Assembly (NCBI GenBank): GCA_028825045.1
Contig: JAPKAY010000041.1
Span: 1-34,734 of the forward strand
Direction: 5' to 3'
Source of the DNA: Halioglobus sp.
Lineage (GTDB): Bacteria > Pseudomonadota > Gammaproteobacteria > Pseudomonadales > Halieaceae
DNA length: 34,734 nucleotides
Shown here: piece after piece, positions 25,400 to 32,806 of the stretch
Position numbering within the stretch: position 1 is the stretch's first letter
How the letters are laid out: the number at the start of each line of letters is the position of its first letter
The notes under the pieces: generated by a model
Told to the model about the DNA's origin: nothing
Database searches by the model: none
Seen by the model: only the letters and a program-made list of their open reading frames with translations
Made by a program: the position numbers and the translations under genes

Positions 25400-26458
25400 C
25401 TACCTCGCGTTCTCTGAAGGGTTAAGCAATAGTCTGGCCAGTACCTGACTGCCATGTTCGCCCAATTGTTGCTGTAGTTGGTGTGCCAGCAGACTGATGT
25501 CAGCGGTGCTATTGTTTTCGAATATTTCCTGTTCCAGTCGCAGGCCCCGATACAACTCGTACAAGGTTTTGTTCAATCGTTTTTGTGCTGCCAGTCCGAT
25601 GATAGAGGCGAACTCAGTTTCCAGATCATCTACGCTAGCCACCGAGTCGGTAATAAGACGTTCGCCTCGCTCTGTAAACATCAAAACAATCTGGCGCGCA
25701 TCCAGTGGGTCCACATCGCGCTGCAGGTAGCCAAGTTCTTCCAGTTCTGTGGCGATGGCGCTAATGGCCTGTTTGCTGACGTCGTGAATCGCCGCAATTT
25801 GCTGAATGCGTCCCCCCGAGGGTCCTATCAATGTCAGTACCTGACCGAAGCTAAGTTTTAGTCCCGGGTTTCCTTTTTCTCGGGTCAGTGTCATTAGTCG
25901 TTGCAGGATATAGTCGCTTATGCCCGGTAAAAGCGCGCCCATGCCAATGCCGGGTGTCGGTTGTGAATGGTGTTGTGTTGCTCCCAATGCCAAGTGACGG
26001 TAGATCTTTCCAAGTGATTTACTCGCGTCTGCAATCGCGCGCTCGCCTGTTATCTCTGTGAACCGGGTGTCCATACGTGTAACGATGCGTATGCCATCGC
26101 GGCGTAACCTGACACCCTGAGGAGAGAGGGAGAGTTGTTTTGCCCGGCCGTCTTGCGAGTCAGCAGTGCGGGTAATATAGCCGGCGATTTCGATCTGCTT
26201 GACTGCCTGGTTACAGGCTTGGCGGGAGATTAGCAGCGCGTCGGCAAGGTCCGTCAGGCGACGATCCTGCTCTCCCAGCAAGGTAATATACGGCGAAAAC
26301 CCCAGGCGCAAATGGTTGTGGCCACACTGGTCTTGCAGTGTCTCCATCATGCTGGTTTGGAGATAGCGGGCAACGCCCAGGAGGTACCGCGAGAAGTTAT
26401 GCCGGTACCGATTCCAAACGAGATTGCTGTCAGCTACAAGGGGGCTTGCATTGTTCAT
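25400..26458 (-). CDS. Tandem-domain MarR family transcriptional regulator
   Basis: This 352-residue protein contains two MarR-type winged-helix domains in one chain. The first spans about 55-118 (TDLADALLISRQACNQAVKQ, wing with DSQDGR); the second spans about 203-268 (IQQIAAIHDVSKQAISAIAT, wing with DPLDAR). Ordinary MarR proteins have about 150 residues and dimerise, so this resembles a covalent pseudo-dimer. ATG 26458 was chosen because the frame upstream reads through the promoter region. Only a weak ribosome-binding site is seen, and a well-placed promoter predicts a leaderless transcript. A perfect inverted repeat in its own promoter suggests autorepression and control of the divergent dehydrogenase operon. 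Confidence 0.88.
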   Translation of the reverse strand: MNNASPLVADSNLVWNRYRHNFSRYLLGVARYLQTSMMETLQDQCGHNHLRLGFSPYITLLGEQDRRLTDLADALLISRQACNQAVKQIEIAGYITRTADSQDGRAKQLSLSPQGVRLRRDGIRIVTRMDTRFTEITGERAIADASKSLGKIYRHLALGATQHHSQPTPGIGMGALLPGISDYILQRLMTLTREKGNPGLKLSFGQVLTLIGPSGGRIQQIAAIHDVSKQAISAIATELEELGYLQRDVDPLDARQIVLMFTERGERLITDSVASVDDLETEFASIIGLAAQKRLNKTLYELYRGLRLEQEIFENNSTADISLLAHQLQQQLGEHGSQVLARLLLNPSENAR

Positions 26459-26465
26459 TCTTAAA

Positions 26466-26494
26466 ATAGTAAACCTTAATTGACGACTAGTCAA
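26466..26494 (-). promoter_or_regulatory. Promoter of the tandem MarR gene
   Basis: On the minus strand, TTGACT (26489-26494) and TACTAT (26466-26471) are spaced exactly 17 bases. Transcription would start about at the ATG (26458), giving a leaderless or nearly leaderless mRNA. The -35 and most of the spacer lie inside the inverted repeat at 26478-26496. Confidence 0.6.
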
Positions 26495-26496
26495 TT
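26478..26496. promoter_or_regulatory. Perfect 7-5-7 inverted repeat, likely MarR operator
   Basis: AATTGAC (26478-26484) and GTCAATT (26490-26496) flank GACTA. Its location between divergent regulator and enzyme operons, overlapping the regulator promoter, is typical of MarR operators. Binding by the neighbouring tandem MarR is inferred. Confidence 0.65.
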
Positions 26497-26500
26497 TGTA

Positions 26501-26530
26501 TTGACATAACTGAAATGGTGCGACTACACT
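26501..26530 (+). promoter_or_regulatory. Promoter of the dehydrogenase operon
   Basis: TTGACA (26501-26506, perfect -35) and TACACT (26525-26530, four of six) are spaced 18 bases, four bases beyond the inverted repeat. The resulting leader is about 45 bases and ends in AGGAG, five bases before the ATG at 26581. Confidence 0.55.
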
Positions 26531-26580
26531 GCTTGCATATAAAAACCGATTAATTTGCCCCGACTCGATCAGGAGCATCA

Positions 26581-27456
26581 ATGAGCAATAAAACCAACGT
26601 GGGTTATATAGGCCTGGGCAACATCGGCAAGCCGTCGGCAAAGCGGCTTATTGGTGATACTTTCAATGCGCATGTCTACGATGTCTATGCGCCCGCCGTA
26701 GAAGAATTGGTAGCAGCGGGGGCCGTGGGTTGCACCTCCGTTGCAGACCTTGCCAGCACCTGTGCGCATATTGGCATCTGCGTGCGCGATGATGCTCAGG
26801 TGGAAGATCTTCTGGAAGGAGAAGCGGGCATTTTTGCCCACGCGAACCCCGGCACCCTCATTGCGGTGCATAGTACAGTGACCCAGGCCAATCTCCTGAA
26901 GTGGGCGCAAAAAGCACTTCAGCATGGCCTCGAGCTGATTGACGCTCCCATCACCGGTGGCGCTCACCGGGCGCAGGACGGAACGTTGTGCTATATGCTT
27001 GGGGGCAGTGAGGAGCAAGTGCAAGCGGGTACGCCTGTGTTTGAAACCTCTGCTGAAAAAATTGTACACGCCGGACCACTGGGTTGCGGAATCGCATTAA
27101 AGTTGTGCAACAACTTCATTCAGTACACCGAGTTTGTCGCGATGGTGGAAGCAACCCGTCTGGCGGAGGCGTGTGGTTTATCGGTGGATGTGTTGCGCGA
27201 TGTCGGTCTGTCCAATGGTGTAGTGAATGAGCAGATGTTTATGTTTGCCAGCGGCCGCAATGGATTTGCGAAATCCAGTAGCGAAGAAGAAATGGATCAG
27301 TACTTCGGTGCTATGGGACGATTAGGCCACAAAGACCTTGAGTGTGCGCTGAGTACCGCGGCGGACAAGAACGTTGTTATGCCCACGGCTGAATTCGTTC
27401 GTGATCGGATCGTGGACGTGTTTCTGGCCAAAGACGAATCTCGGCCCCCAAAATAG
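26581..27456 (+). CDS. NAD(P)-dependent beta-hydroxyacid dehydrogenase (HIBADH-like)
   Basis: This 291-residue protein of the 6-phosphogluconate/3-hydroxyisobutyrate dehydrogenase family has the Rossmann motif GYIGLGNIGKP (8-18), the substrate loop DAPITGGAHRAQDGTL (121-136), and the catalytic lysine Lys174 in GIALKLCNN with Asn177/178. Unlike typical family members, the loop reads GGAHRA rather than SGG..GA. It would oxidise a beta-hydroxy acid, or reduce the matching semialdehyde. It is the first gene of the plus-strand operon, 14 bases before the aldehyde dehydrogenase. That pairing suggests successive alcohol and aldehyde oxidation, as in valine or branched-acid degradation. The substrate is unknown. 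Confidence 0.9.
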   Translation: MSNKTNVGYIGLGNIGKPSAKRLIGDTFNAHVYDVYAPAVEELVAAGAVGCTSVADLASTCAHIGICVRDDAQVEDLLEGEAGIFAHANPGTLIAVHSTVTQANLLKWAQKALQHGLELIDAPITGGAHRAQDGTLCYMLGGSEEQVQAGTPVFETSAEKIVHAGPLGCGIALKLCNNFIQYTEFVAMVEATRLAEACGLSVDVLRDVGLSNGVVNEQMFMFASGRNGFAKSSSEEEMDQYFGAMGRLGHKDLECALSTAADKNVVMPTAEFVRDRIVDVFLAKDESRPPK

Positions 27457-27470
27457 TAGGAGTCCATTGC

Positions 27471-28934
27471 ATGAACCCTGAGTCCAGATTGTTTATAGAC
27501 GGCGAGCTTTGTGAGGCCGCTTCCGGCAAAACCTACGTCAATCTCAACCCGGCTACCGAGGAGGCGATGGGTGAGGTGGCCGATGCGGGGTCGGAGGACA
27601 TGGATCGTGCCATCGCAGCGGCACGTCGCGCCTTTGACGAGAGTGATTGGTCCACCAACCACGCCTTTCGTTTGCAATGCCTGCAACAACTTAAGGACGG
27701 TCTGCGAGCAGTGGAGGAGGATTTCAAACAGCAGATTGCTGCCGAAACCGGTGCACCCCTGGGAATCTGCGGCGATATGGGCCCGCAATGCGAGCTGCCA
27801 ATAGGTTTCATCGACTACACATTGGAAAGCCTGCCGAAGTACGAGTGGAGTCGGGATATCGGTATTTCCGAACTGATGGGTGGCAAGAATCGCCGCCTGG
27901 TAGAGAAAGAAGCTATCGGAGTCGTGGCTTGCATAACGCCCTGGAACGTACCGTTGCAGATTAATCTGGCCAAATGCATTCCTGCACTTGCTGCCGGTTG
28001 TACTGTGGTACTCAAAGCAGCGCCAGATACACCCTGGTCGTCTACTATGCTCGGCCGCGTAGTAAAGGAACACACAGATATACCCGCTGGGGTTTTCAAT
28101 GTGATTACCGCTGCCGATCCTAAGGAGGTAGGCGACCAACTCGTCGGAGATCCAAGGGTTGATATGGTCTCGTTTACTGGCTCAACAGCGGTTGGTAAGC
28201 ACATCATGGCGCGCGCTGCGCTCACAGTTAAAAAGGTGTTTCTGGAGCTGGGTGGAAAATCCGCCAACATTATTTTAGATGACGCCGACCTCGGTGCCAG
28301 CTTGCTCAGCAGTCTTGCGGTTTGCTTTCACTCGGGACAGGGTTGTGCGATTCACACGCGACTGCTAATCCCTCGCGAAAGACAGGCGGAGGTGGAGGCA
28401 TTGCTGCCGACTTACTTCGGGTTTATTCAATACGGTGACCCGTCTTCGGATAGCCAAATTATGGGCTCACTGGTGAATGCCAAACAGCGCGAACGGGTGT
28501 TGGGCTATATCGAAAAAGGGAAGGCCGAGGGAGCGCGTCTGATACTAGGCGGTGGAGTACCTGAACAGTTGGAGAAGGGGTACTACGTTGAGCCGACAGT
28601 CTTTATGGATGTGACCAATGACATGACCATAGCCAGAGAAGAAATTTTTGGTCCGGTTCTGGCCGTTATTGCCTACGATGATGAGGAAGACGCGATACGC
28701 ATCGCCAATGACTCGGACTACGGACTCTCTGCGGGTGTGTGGTCGGCCGATGATGAGCGGGCATTAGCAGTTGCCCGGCGCCTTCGCACTGGCACTGTCA
28801 TGGTTAACGGCGGTAATTTCTATGGAGCCGATGCCCCTTTTGGTGGATACAAGCAAAGCGGCTTGGGACGTGAGATGGGCAGGGAAGGCTTCGAAGAGTA
28901 CCTGGAGACCAAGACGATAGCGATCTCTGCATGA
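27471..28934 (+). CDS. NAD(P)-dependent aldehyde dehydrogenase
   Basis: This 487-residue ALDH superfamily protein has Asn159 (TPWNVPL), Lys182, the FTGSTAVG motif (235-242), Glu259 (LELGGKS) and catalytic Cys292 (HSGQGCAIHTRLL), so the active site is complete. It oxidises an aldehyde to an acid with NAD(P)+. TAGGAG precedes the ATG by eight bases. The stop overlaps the next SDR start by four bases, so they are translationally coupled. The HSGQGCAIHT active-site sequence, in place of the common NSGQ.C..G/A.., resembles aldehyde dehydrogenases from terpenoid or aromatic degradation clusters, but that is an impression, not an assignment. Confidence 0.93.
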   Translation: MNPESRLFIDGELCEAASGKTYVNLNPATEEAMGEVADAGSEDMDRAIAAARRAFDESDWSTNHAFRLQCLQQLKDGLRAVEEDFKQQIAAETGAPLGICGDMGPQCELPIGFIDYTLESLPKYEWSRDIGISELMGGKNRRLVEKEAIGVVACITPWNVPLQINLAKCIPALAAGCTVVLKAAPDTPWSSTMLGRVVKEHTDIPAGVFNVITAADPKEVGDQLVGDPRVDMVSFTGSTAVGKHIMARAALTVKKVFLELGGKSANIILDDADLGASLLSSLAVCFHSGQGCAIHTRLLIPRERQAEVEALLPTYFGFIQYGDPSSDSQIMGSLVNAKQRERVLGYIEKGKAEGARLILGGGVPEQLEKGYYVEPTVFMDVTNDMTIAREEIFGPVLAVIAYDDEEDAIRIANDSDYGLSAGVWSADDERALAVARRLRTGTVMVNGGNFYGADAPFGGYKQSGLGREMGREGFEEYLETKTIAISA

Positions 28935-29701
28935 GTACGAAGGCCCTGGAGGGCAGGGTGTTCATCATTACCGGCGGTTCCAAGGGTTTTGGCCTGGCTA
29001 TCGCGCGGGACCTGGTTGGGCAGGGTGCCCGAGTAGGCCTGGTGAGTCGCAATCAGTCGGGCCTTGATCAGGCGGTCAATGATCTGGGTGGGGATGCAGC
29101 GCTGGGCATTGCAGTGAATGTGGCCTCACGAACAGAAATTACAGCAGCATTTGCCGCATTTAAATCACATTTCGGGCGTCTGGACGGCCTTGTTAATAAC
29201 GCGGGAATGGCTACGCCGAACACGGTAGAAAACCTCGTGGAAGAGGAGGTGATGATGCAGGTGCAGACCAACTTCCTGGGTACCGTGTTTTGCTCACAGG
29301 CTGCTATACCTCTGCTGCGAGGCGCTGAAAACCCGTGCATTGTCAACATTTCATCGGCCAGTGCCTATCACTATGACGAGATGTGTCATCTATCGATCTA
29401 TGCCGCCACTAAGGCCGCTGTCGAACGTTTTACGCGGGACTTACGCGTGGAACTTCAGCCGGACGGGATTGGAGTGACCTGTATTCGACCCGGTGGTGCC
29501 TGGACCAGTTTTGCGGATGCATGGGATGGAGATGCAATGGACGCCGGATTTACGGCCTGGAAAGATGTGGGCAAGTATATGGACACCGGTATGGAAGTGG
29601 ATCACGTGGCAGAAGCCGTGCGTTACGCATTGTTGCAGCCTCCGGGCGTAGCGGTCGACCTACTGGAGATTCGCCCCAGCACGCTAACACCCAAAGGATA
29701 A
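28931..29701 (+). CDS. Short-chain dehydrogenase/reductase
   Basis: This 256-residue classical SDR has TGGSKGFG (14-21), NNAG (89-92), Ser142 in NISSAS, and Tyr157/Lys161 in YAATK. An Arg after the second strand (LVSR) hints at NADP(H) preference. The start overlaps the aldehyde dehydrogenase stop (ATGA). It lies in a five-gene operon with another SDR, so it probably handles one alcohol/ketone step of the same pathway. Confidence 0.9.
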   Translation: MSTKALEGRVFIITGGSKGFGLAIARDLVGQGARVGLVSRNQSGLDQAVNDLGGDAALGIAVNVASRTEITAAFAAFKSHFGRLDGLVNNAGMATPNTVENLVEEEVMMQVQTNFLGTVFCSQAAIPLLRGAENPCIVNISSASAYHYDEMCHLSIYAATKAAVERFTRDLRVELQPDGIGVTCIRPGGAWTSFADAWDGDAMDAGFTAWKDVGKYMDTGMEVDHVAEAVRYALLQPPGVAVDLLEIRPSTLTPKG

Positions 29702-29719
29702 CTAACCTAGGAGTTCGAC

Positions 29720-30466
29720 ATGGATTTTACCGGCAAAACAATTATCGTAACTGGCGCTGGCGGTGGTATTGGAGAGGGCTACGCCAAGGCATGTTCCGAG
29801 CGGGGCATGAACGTCGTGATCGCTGAACTGAGTGAAGAGGGCGGACAGCGCGTTGCAGATGAAATAAATGCCGGTGGTGGTAGTGCGCTGTTTGTAAAAA
29901 CAGATGTCGGTTGTGAAGACTCCACTAAGGCCTGTGCCAAGGCCGTCATGGATAAGTTCGGCGCAATTAACTATCTGATCAATAACGCCGCTATTTTTGG
30001 TGATATGAAAATTGAAGGCTATATGAACGTTGATATGGATTACCTGGAAAAGTTTATGCGTATCAATGCTCACGGCTGCGTCATTATGACACGCGCTGTC
30101 GTTGACCACATGACCGCTTGCGGGGGCGGGGCGATTATCAATCAGTCCTCTACCGCAGCGTGGATGAGTACGGGGTTTTACGGTGTGGCTAAACTTGCAG
30201 TGAACGGCATCACCCAGAGTCTTGCGAATGAATTGGGGTGGCGCAAAATCCGTATCAACGCGATTGCACCGGGCCCCACGGATACCGGTGCCTTAGCTAA
30301 AACAGCGGGCGACTACGCTCAGGAAATGATCAAGAGTATGCCGATTAAGCGTCTGGGGCAGCCCAAGGACATGGCAGATGCCGCCCTGTTTTTGCTTTCC
30401 GATGAGGCCAGCTGGATCACTGGCCACATTATGAATGTGGATGGCGGGCAGTTCATGCGACCCTAG
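29720..30466 (+). CDS. Short-chain dehydrogenase/reductase
   Basis: This 248-residue classical SDR has TGAGGGIG (11-18), NNA (88-90), Ser144 region (NQSST), Tyr154 and Lys158 (YGVAK), and the C-terminal WITGHIMNVDGGQ stretch common to NAD-dependent alcohol dehydrogenases and 3-oxoacyl reductase-like enzymes. An acidic residue after strand two (IAEL) favours NAD(H). AGGAG lies six bases before the ATG. It is fourth in the operon, and only about a third of its sequence resembles the preceding SDR, so they are not a recent duplication. Confidence 0.9.
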   Translation: MDFTGKTIIVTGAGGGIGEGYAKACSERGMNVVIAELSEEGGQRVADEINAGGGSALFVKTDVGCEDSTKACAKAVMDKFGAINYLINNAAIFGDMKIEGYMNVDMDYLEKFMRINAHGCVIMTRAVVDHMTACGGGAIINQSSTAAWMSTGFYGVAKLAVNGITQSLANELGWRKIRINAIAPGPTDTGALAKTAGDYAQEMIKSMPIKRLGQPKDMADAALFLLSDEASWITGHIMNVDGGQFMRP

Positions 30467-30478
30467 GGGGAGAACCCG

Positions 30479-31006
30479 ATGAGTGGATTAAGTGATGAAT
30501 TGTTACGGGCAACGGCAAACAGGTTGATCGCTGCTCATGAGGAAGCGTCGCGCAGCGGTGACTGGATTGTCTTTGTGGATGCACTCTACGCAAAGGACTG
30601 TGTATATACCTGCCAGTATGCCGGGGTAATGGATGTCACTGCCAATGGTATCGATGAGATTAAAGCCACCCACTATGGCCGCGATATGCAGGTGGGCTGG
30701 GAAGGCTGGACGTTCCCCTACATGGGCGTCTACACCGGAGTCGATAACAATCTCGTTACCCACTGGATGAATCGGGGGCCCGGTACTCGCCCGGATGGTT
30801 CTTACTACGAGACCCCTGGGATATCCTTTATTACGCTGAATAATGACGCCAGGATATGTCGTCAGTTTGACCTGTTTGATGTCACACACCAGATGAAGTT
30901 GTGTGACGATATAGAGGACGCGGGCTTGCTGTCTGCGCAACTCAAAGCGCAGTGGGTACAGCCGATGAAAGAAAAACTCGAGGCACAATTGGCGCGCAAT
31001 CGCTAA
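30479..31006 (+). CDS. SnoaL/NTF2-like family protein
   Basis: This 175-residue protein has the cone-fold pattern of the NTF2/SnoaL superfamily: an N-terminal helix (RLIAAHEEASRSGDW), DALYAKDCVYTCQYAG, then strands with HWMNRGPGTRPDGSYYETPGISFITL. Family members include dehydratases, isomerases and hydrolases such as limonene-1,2-epoxide hydrolase and ketosteroid isomerase. The Asp/Tyr/His content would allow catalysis, but the reaction cannot be assigned. GGGAGA lies before the ATG, 12 bases after the SDR. It is the last gene of the operon. Confidence 0.85.
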   Translation: MSGLSDELLRATANRLIAAHEEASRSGDWIVFVDALYAKDCVYTCQYAGVMDVTANGIDEIKATHYGRDMQVGWEGWTFPYMGVYTGVDNNLVTHWMNRGPGTRPDGSYYETPGISFITLNNDARICRQFDLFDVTHQMKLCDDIEDAGLLSAQLKAQWVQPMKEKLEAQLARNR

Positions 31007-31049
31007 CGATTAGCCAAGAACCATGAACCCGTAAGCAGCTTGAGCAGTA

Positions 31050-31286
31050 TTAGTCTGCCTTGCTCCTGCTAAGGAAGCCCTTTTCCCAGTCGCGATATTC
31101 TTTCAGAAAAGCTTTCACGTCACTGATCTCGACGGAGCTTGGATTGACATTGTCATGCGGAGTAATTAGAAAGTCCTCCGCCAGATCTTCCAAAAAGAAA
31201 GCACGGTTATACGCCTGCGCCCGAAAAAGAATTTGGTGAAAATCGAGAAAACGTTGTTCGGATGTTCCACTGTTTTTGCTGGCCAT
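31050..31286 (-). CDS. Small protein of unknown function
   Basis: This 78-residue, charged, mostly helical protein (RFLDFHQILFRAQAYNRAFF, VKAFLKEYRDWEKGF) has no recognised family. ATG 31286 follows AGGA at seven-base spacing. An earlier ATG at 31304 lacks a ribosome-binding site. Composition looks coding and cytosolic. It is convergent with the NTF2-like gene (43-base gap), and its role is unknown. Confidence 0.6.
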   Translation of the reverse strand: MASKNSGTSEQRFLDFHQILFRAQAYNRAFFLEDLAEDFLITPHDNVNPSSVEISDVKAFLKEYRDWEKGFLSRSKAD

Positions 31287-31461
31287 TTTTGGTTCCTGGA
31301 TCACGGTGGATTCTAAAATAACTTCTCTTGATATTGGACCGAGCCGTCACGAATAGATGATATGCCGTCTGCGGTTGAGTCGTCGAACTCAAACTATTCC
31401 ATGTGCGCTCAACCGGCAGATTGAAACGCTACCGGTTCCTATTGTTGGGCGTTGTAATGAT

Positions 31462-31914
31462 TCACTTTGTCGATATTTTGAGAGCTTCTTTATTCTCTCC
31501 CTTAACTATGCCGCTGCCATCAACCGACCATCGGTAAGTTATCGCCTTGCCGTCCCAAGTGACAAACATTCTTTCCACTAAGAACTGGCCGATGTTTCCA
31601 CTGGTACGCCAACCCAGATCATTGTAGCCTTTTTGAGTAGACATTGTGTCCAAGCACCGCGCAACTGTTTCGCCAGTGGTGCAACGATGGCTTTTAACAG
31701 AGCTTTCAGCTTCAAAGCTATGCTTGAATTTCGCTTCCATTTGTGGGGATTTATATGAATCTGGCAGTAACAGGTATTCCTGGTAGGCTTGCGTTTCTTG
31801 GTATCGCTCATCTGCAAGCGCCTTTTCGCCCCACAAACCAACACAGAGCAAAGCGCAAATTACGGTGACTAAATGTTTGCGCTTATTAATTCGGTGAATC
31901 GTCTTATACACCAT
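31462..31914 (-). CDS. Putative secreted protein, unrecognised
   Basis: This 150-residue protein has an N-terminal signal peptide (hydrophobic VTVICALLCVGLWG, likely cleavage after ALA). The mature part includes two cysteines (HRCTTGETVARCL) that could form a disulfide, and a C-terminal MFVTWDGKAITYRWSVDGSG stretch. GAGGAG precedes the ATG at eight-base spacing. It may be transcribed after the PepSY gene (77-base gap). A periplasmic role is inferred and no function can be given. Confidence 0.65.
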   Translation of the reverse strand: MVYKTIHRINKRKHLVTVICALLCVGLWGEKALADERYQETQAYQEYLLLPDSYKSPQMEAKFKHSFEAESSVKSHRCTTGETVARCLDTMSTQKGYNDLGWRTSGNIGQFLVERMFVTWDGKAITYRWSVDGSGIVKGENKEALKISTK

Positions 31915-31991
31915 GTACTGCTCTCCTCAATCAAACCTGAAGCCCATGACGCTGGCCAAGTGCCAGTGGGTCAGAGGCCTGAACTACGCGG

Positions 31992-32531
31992 CTAAATGAG
32001 CAGCAACGCAAAAACCAAAGCCCCCGCAGTGGCCGTCAGCAACGCAGATCGTCGAAGGCGGGCATTGGAAATCCCCAGCCATAGGCCGCTGCAAATAATG
32101 AAGGTAAGTGCAACGGCGAATAATTTTTGGAAGGTTTTAAAAGTGGGGGGACCGTGGCCCTTATGAAGTTCCATTAACCGGCTTTGCAGGTTGGGTTGAG
32201 CGAAAATCACTTCCACTCCATCGCTACTGGTTTTAATTATGTAGTAGTCCGATGAAGTAGGGCGTGTGTAAAGGTCCGTACCGCGGATTTTTACGTATTC
32301 GAAGCTGTAGGACTTCACTCCCGCGCGGGACAATAGTGCGGCTACATCAGCGTGTAGCGAAGCGGACTTGCTGTTGATAGCGATATCGCTACTGCTGAAA
32401 ATAGTTTTTTGCTCTACGTCACCTTTAACCCCAGCTAGATATAGACCGCCAGAAATAGCTACTAGCAAGACCGCTGGCGTAAAGAATGCCGCCAGATACA
32501 TGTGAATAGTAATGAGTAGTTTGCGATTCAT
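31992..32531 (-). CDS. PepSY-associated transmembrane-helix protein
   Basis: This 179-residue protein has an N-terminal membrane helix (KLLITIHMYLAAFFTPAVLLVAISGGLYL) with the HMYL..F..P...V..SGG pattern of PepSY_TM proteins. A periplasmic stretch of about 100 residues follows, then LHKGHGPPTFKTFQKLFAVALTFIICSGLWLG, and a last helix near 160-178. Such proteins are often beside TonB-dependent receptors and are linked to siderophore-iron reduction, but the family is broad. ATG 32531 follows AGGAG at eight-base spacing and is preferred to a start at 32636. Confidence 0.8.
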   Translation of the reverse strand: MNRKLLITIHMYLAAFFTPAVLLVAISGGLYLAGVKGDVEQKTIFSSSDIAINSKSASLHADVAALLSRAGVKSYSFEYVKIRGTDLYTRPTSSDYYIIKTSSDGVEVIFAQPNLQSRLMELHKGHGPPTFKTFQKLFAVALTFIICSGLWLGISNARLRRSALLTATAGALVFALLLI

Positions 32532-32806
32532 TAACAGGCTCCTATAACTTCCGCCCATGTTAGTGAACGGCGGTAGCTGTGACAAGTTGTTAAGGTAGTC
32601 AGGACCTACGGTGGATTTCAGGTGGTTTGTGGGCACTGGAAAGTCAGCTTTTTTACGCGCGAAAAGCGTAAGATCAGAGCTGGTAAATAACGCAAATAGA
32701 CCTCACAGTAGGCCCGGTGAAGTATCTTCGGTGAGTCGAGGGCGGTTTTTGGTACGTCAGCCCATGACCTCAAGTTAACGCGTCAGTGCCTTACAGTGAA
32801 ACGCCT

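Noticed and set aside
27297..28139. 280-codon open frame on the minus strand inside the aldehyde dehydrogenase gene
   Set aside because: It lies wholly opposite strong coding sequence with intact catalytic motifs, and has no recognisable domain or ribosome-binding site.
32650..32680. TTACGC/GCGTAA hairpin next to a T-run, considered as a terminator
   Set aside because: The T-run precedes the stem on the plus strand and becomes an A-run after it on the minus strand, so it does not fit an intrinsic terminator for either flanking gene.
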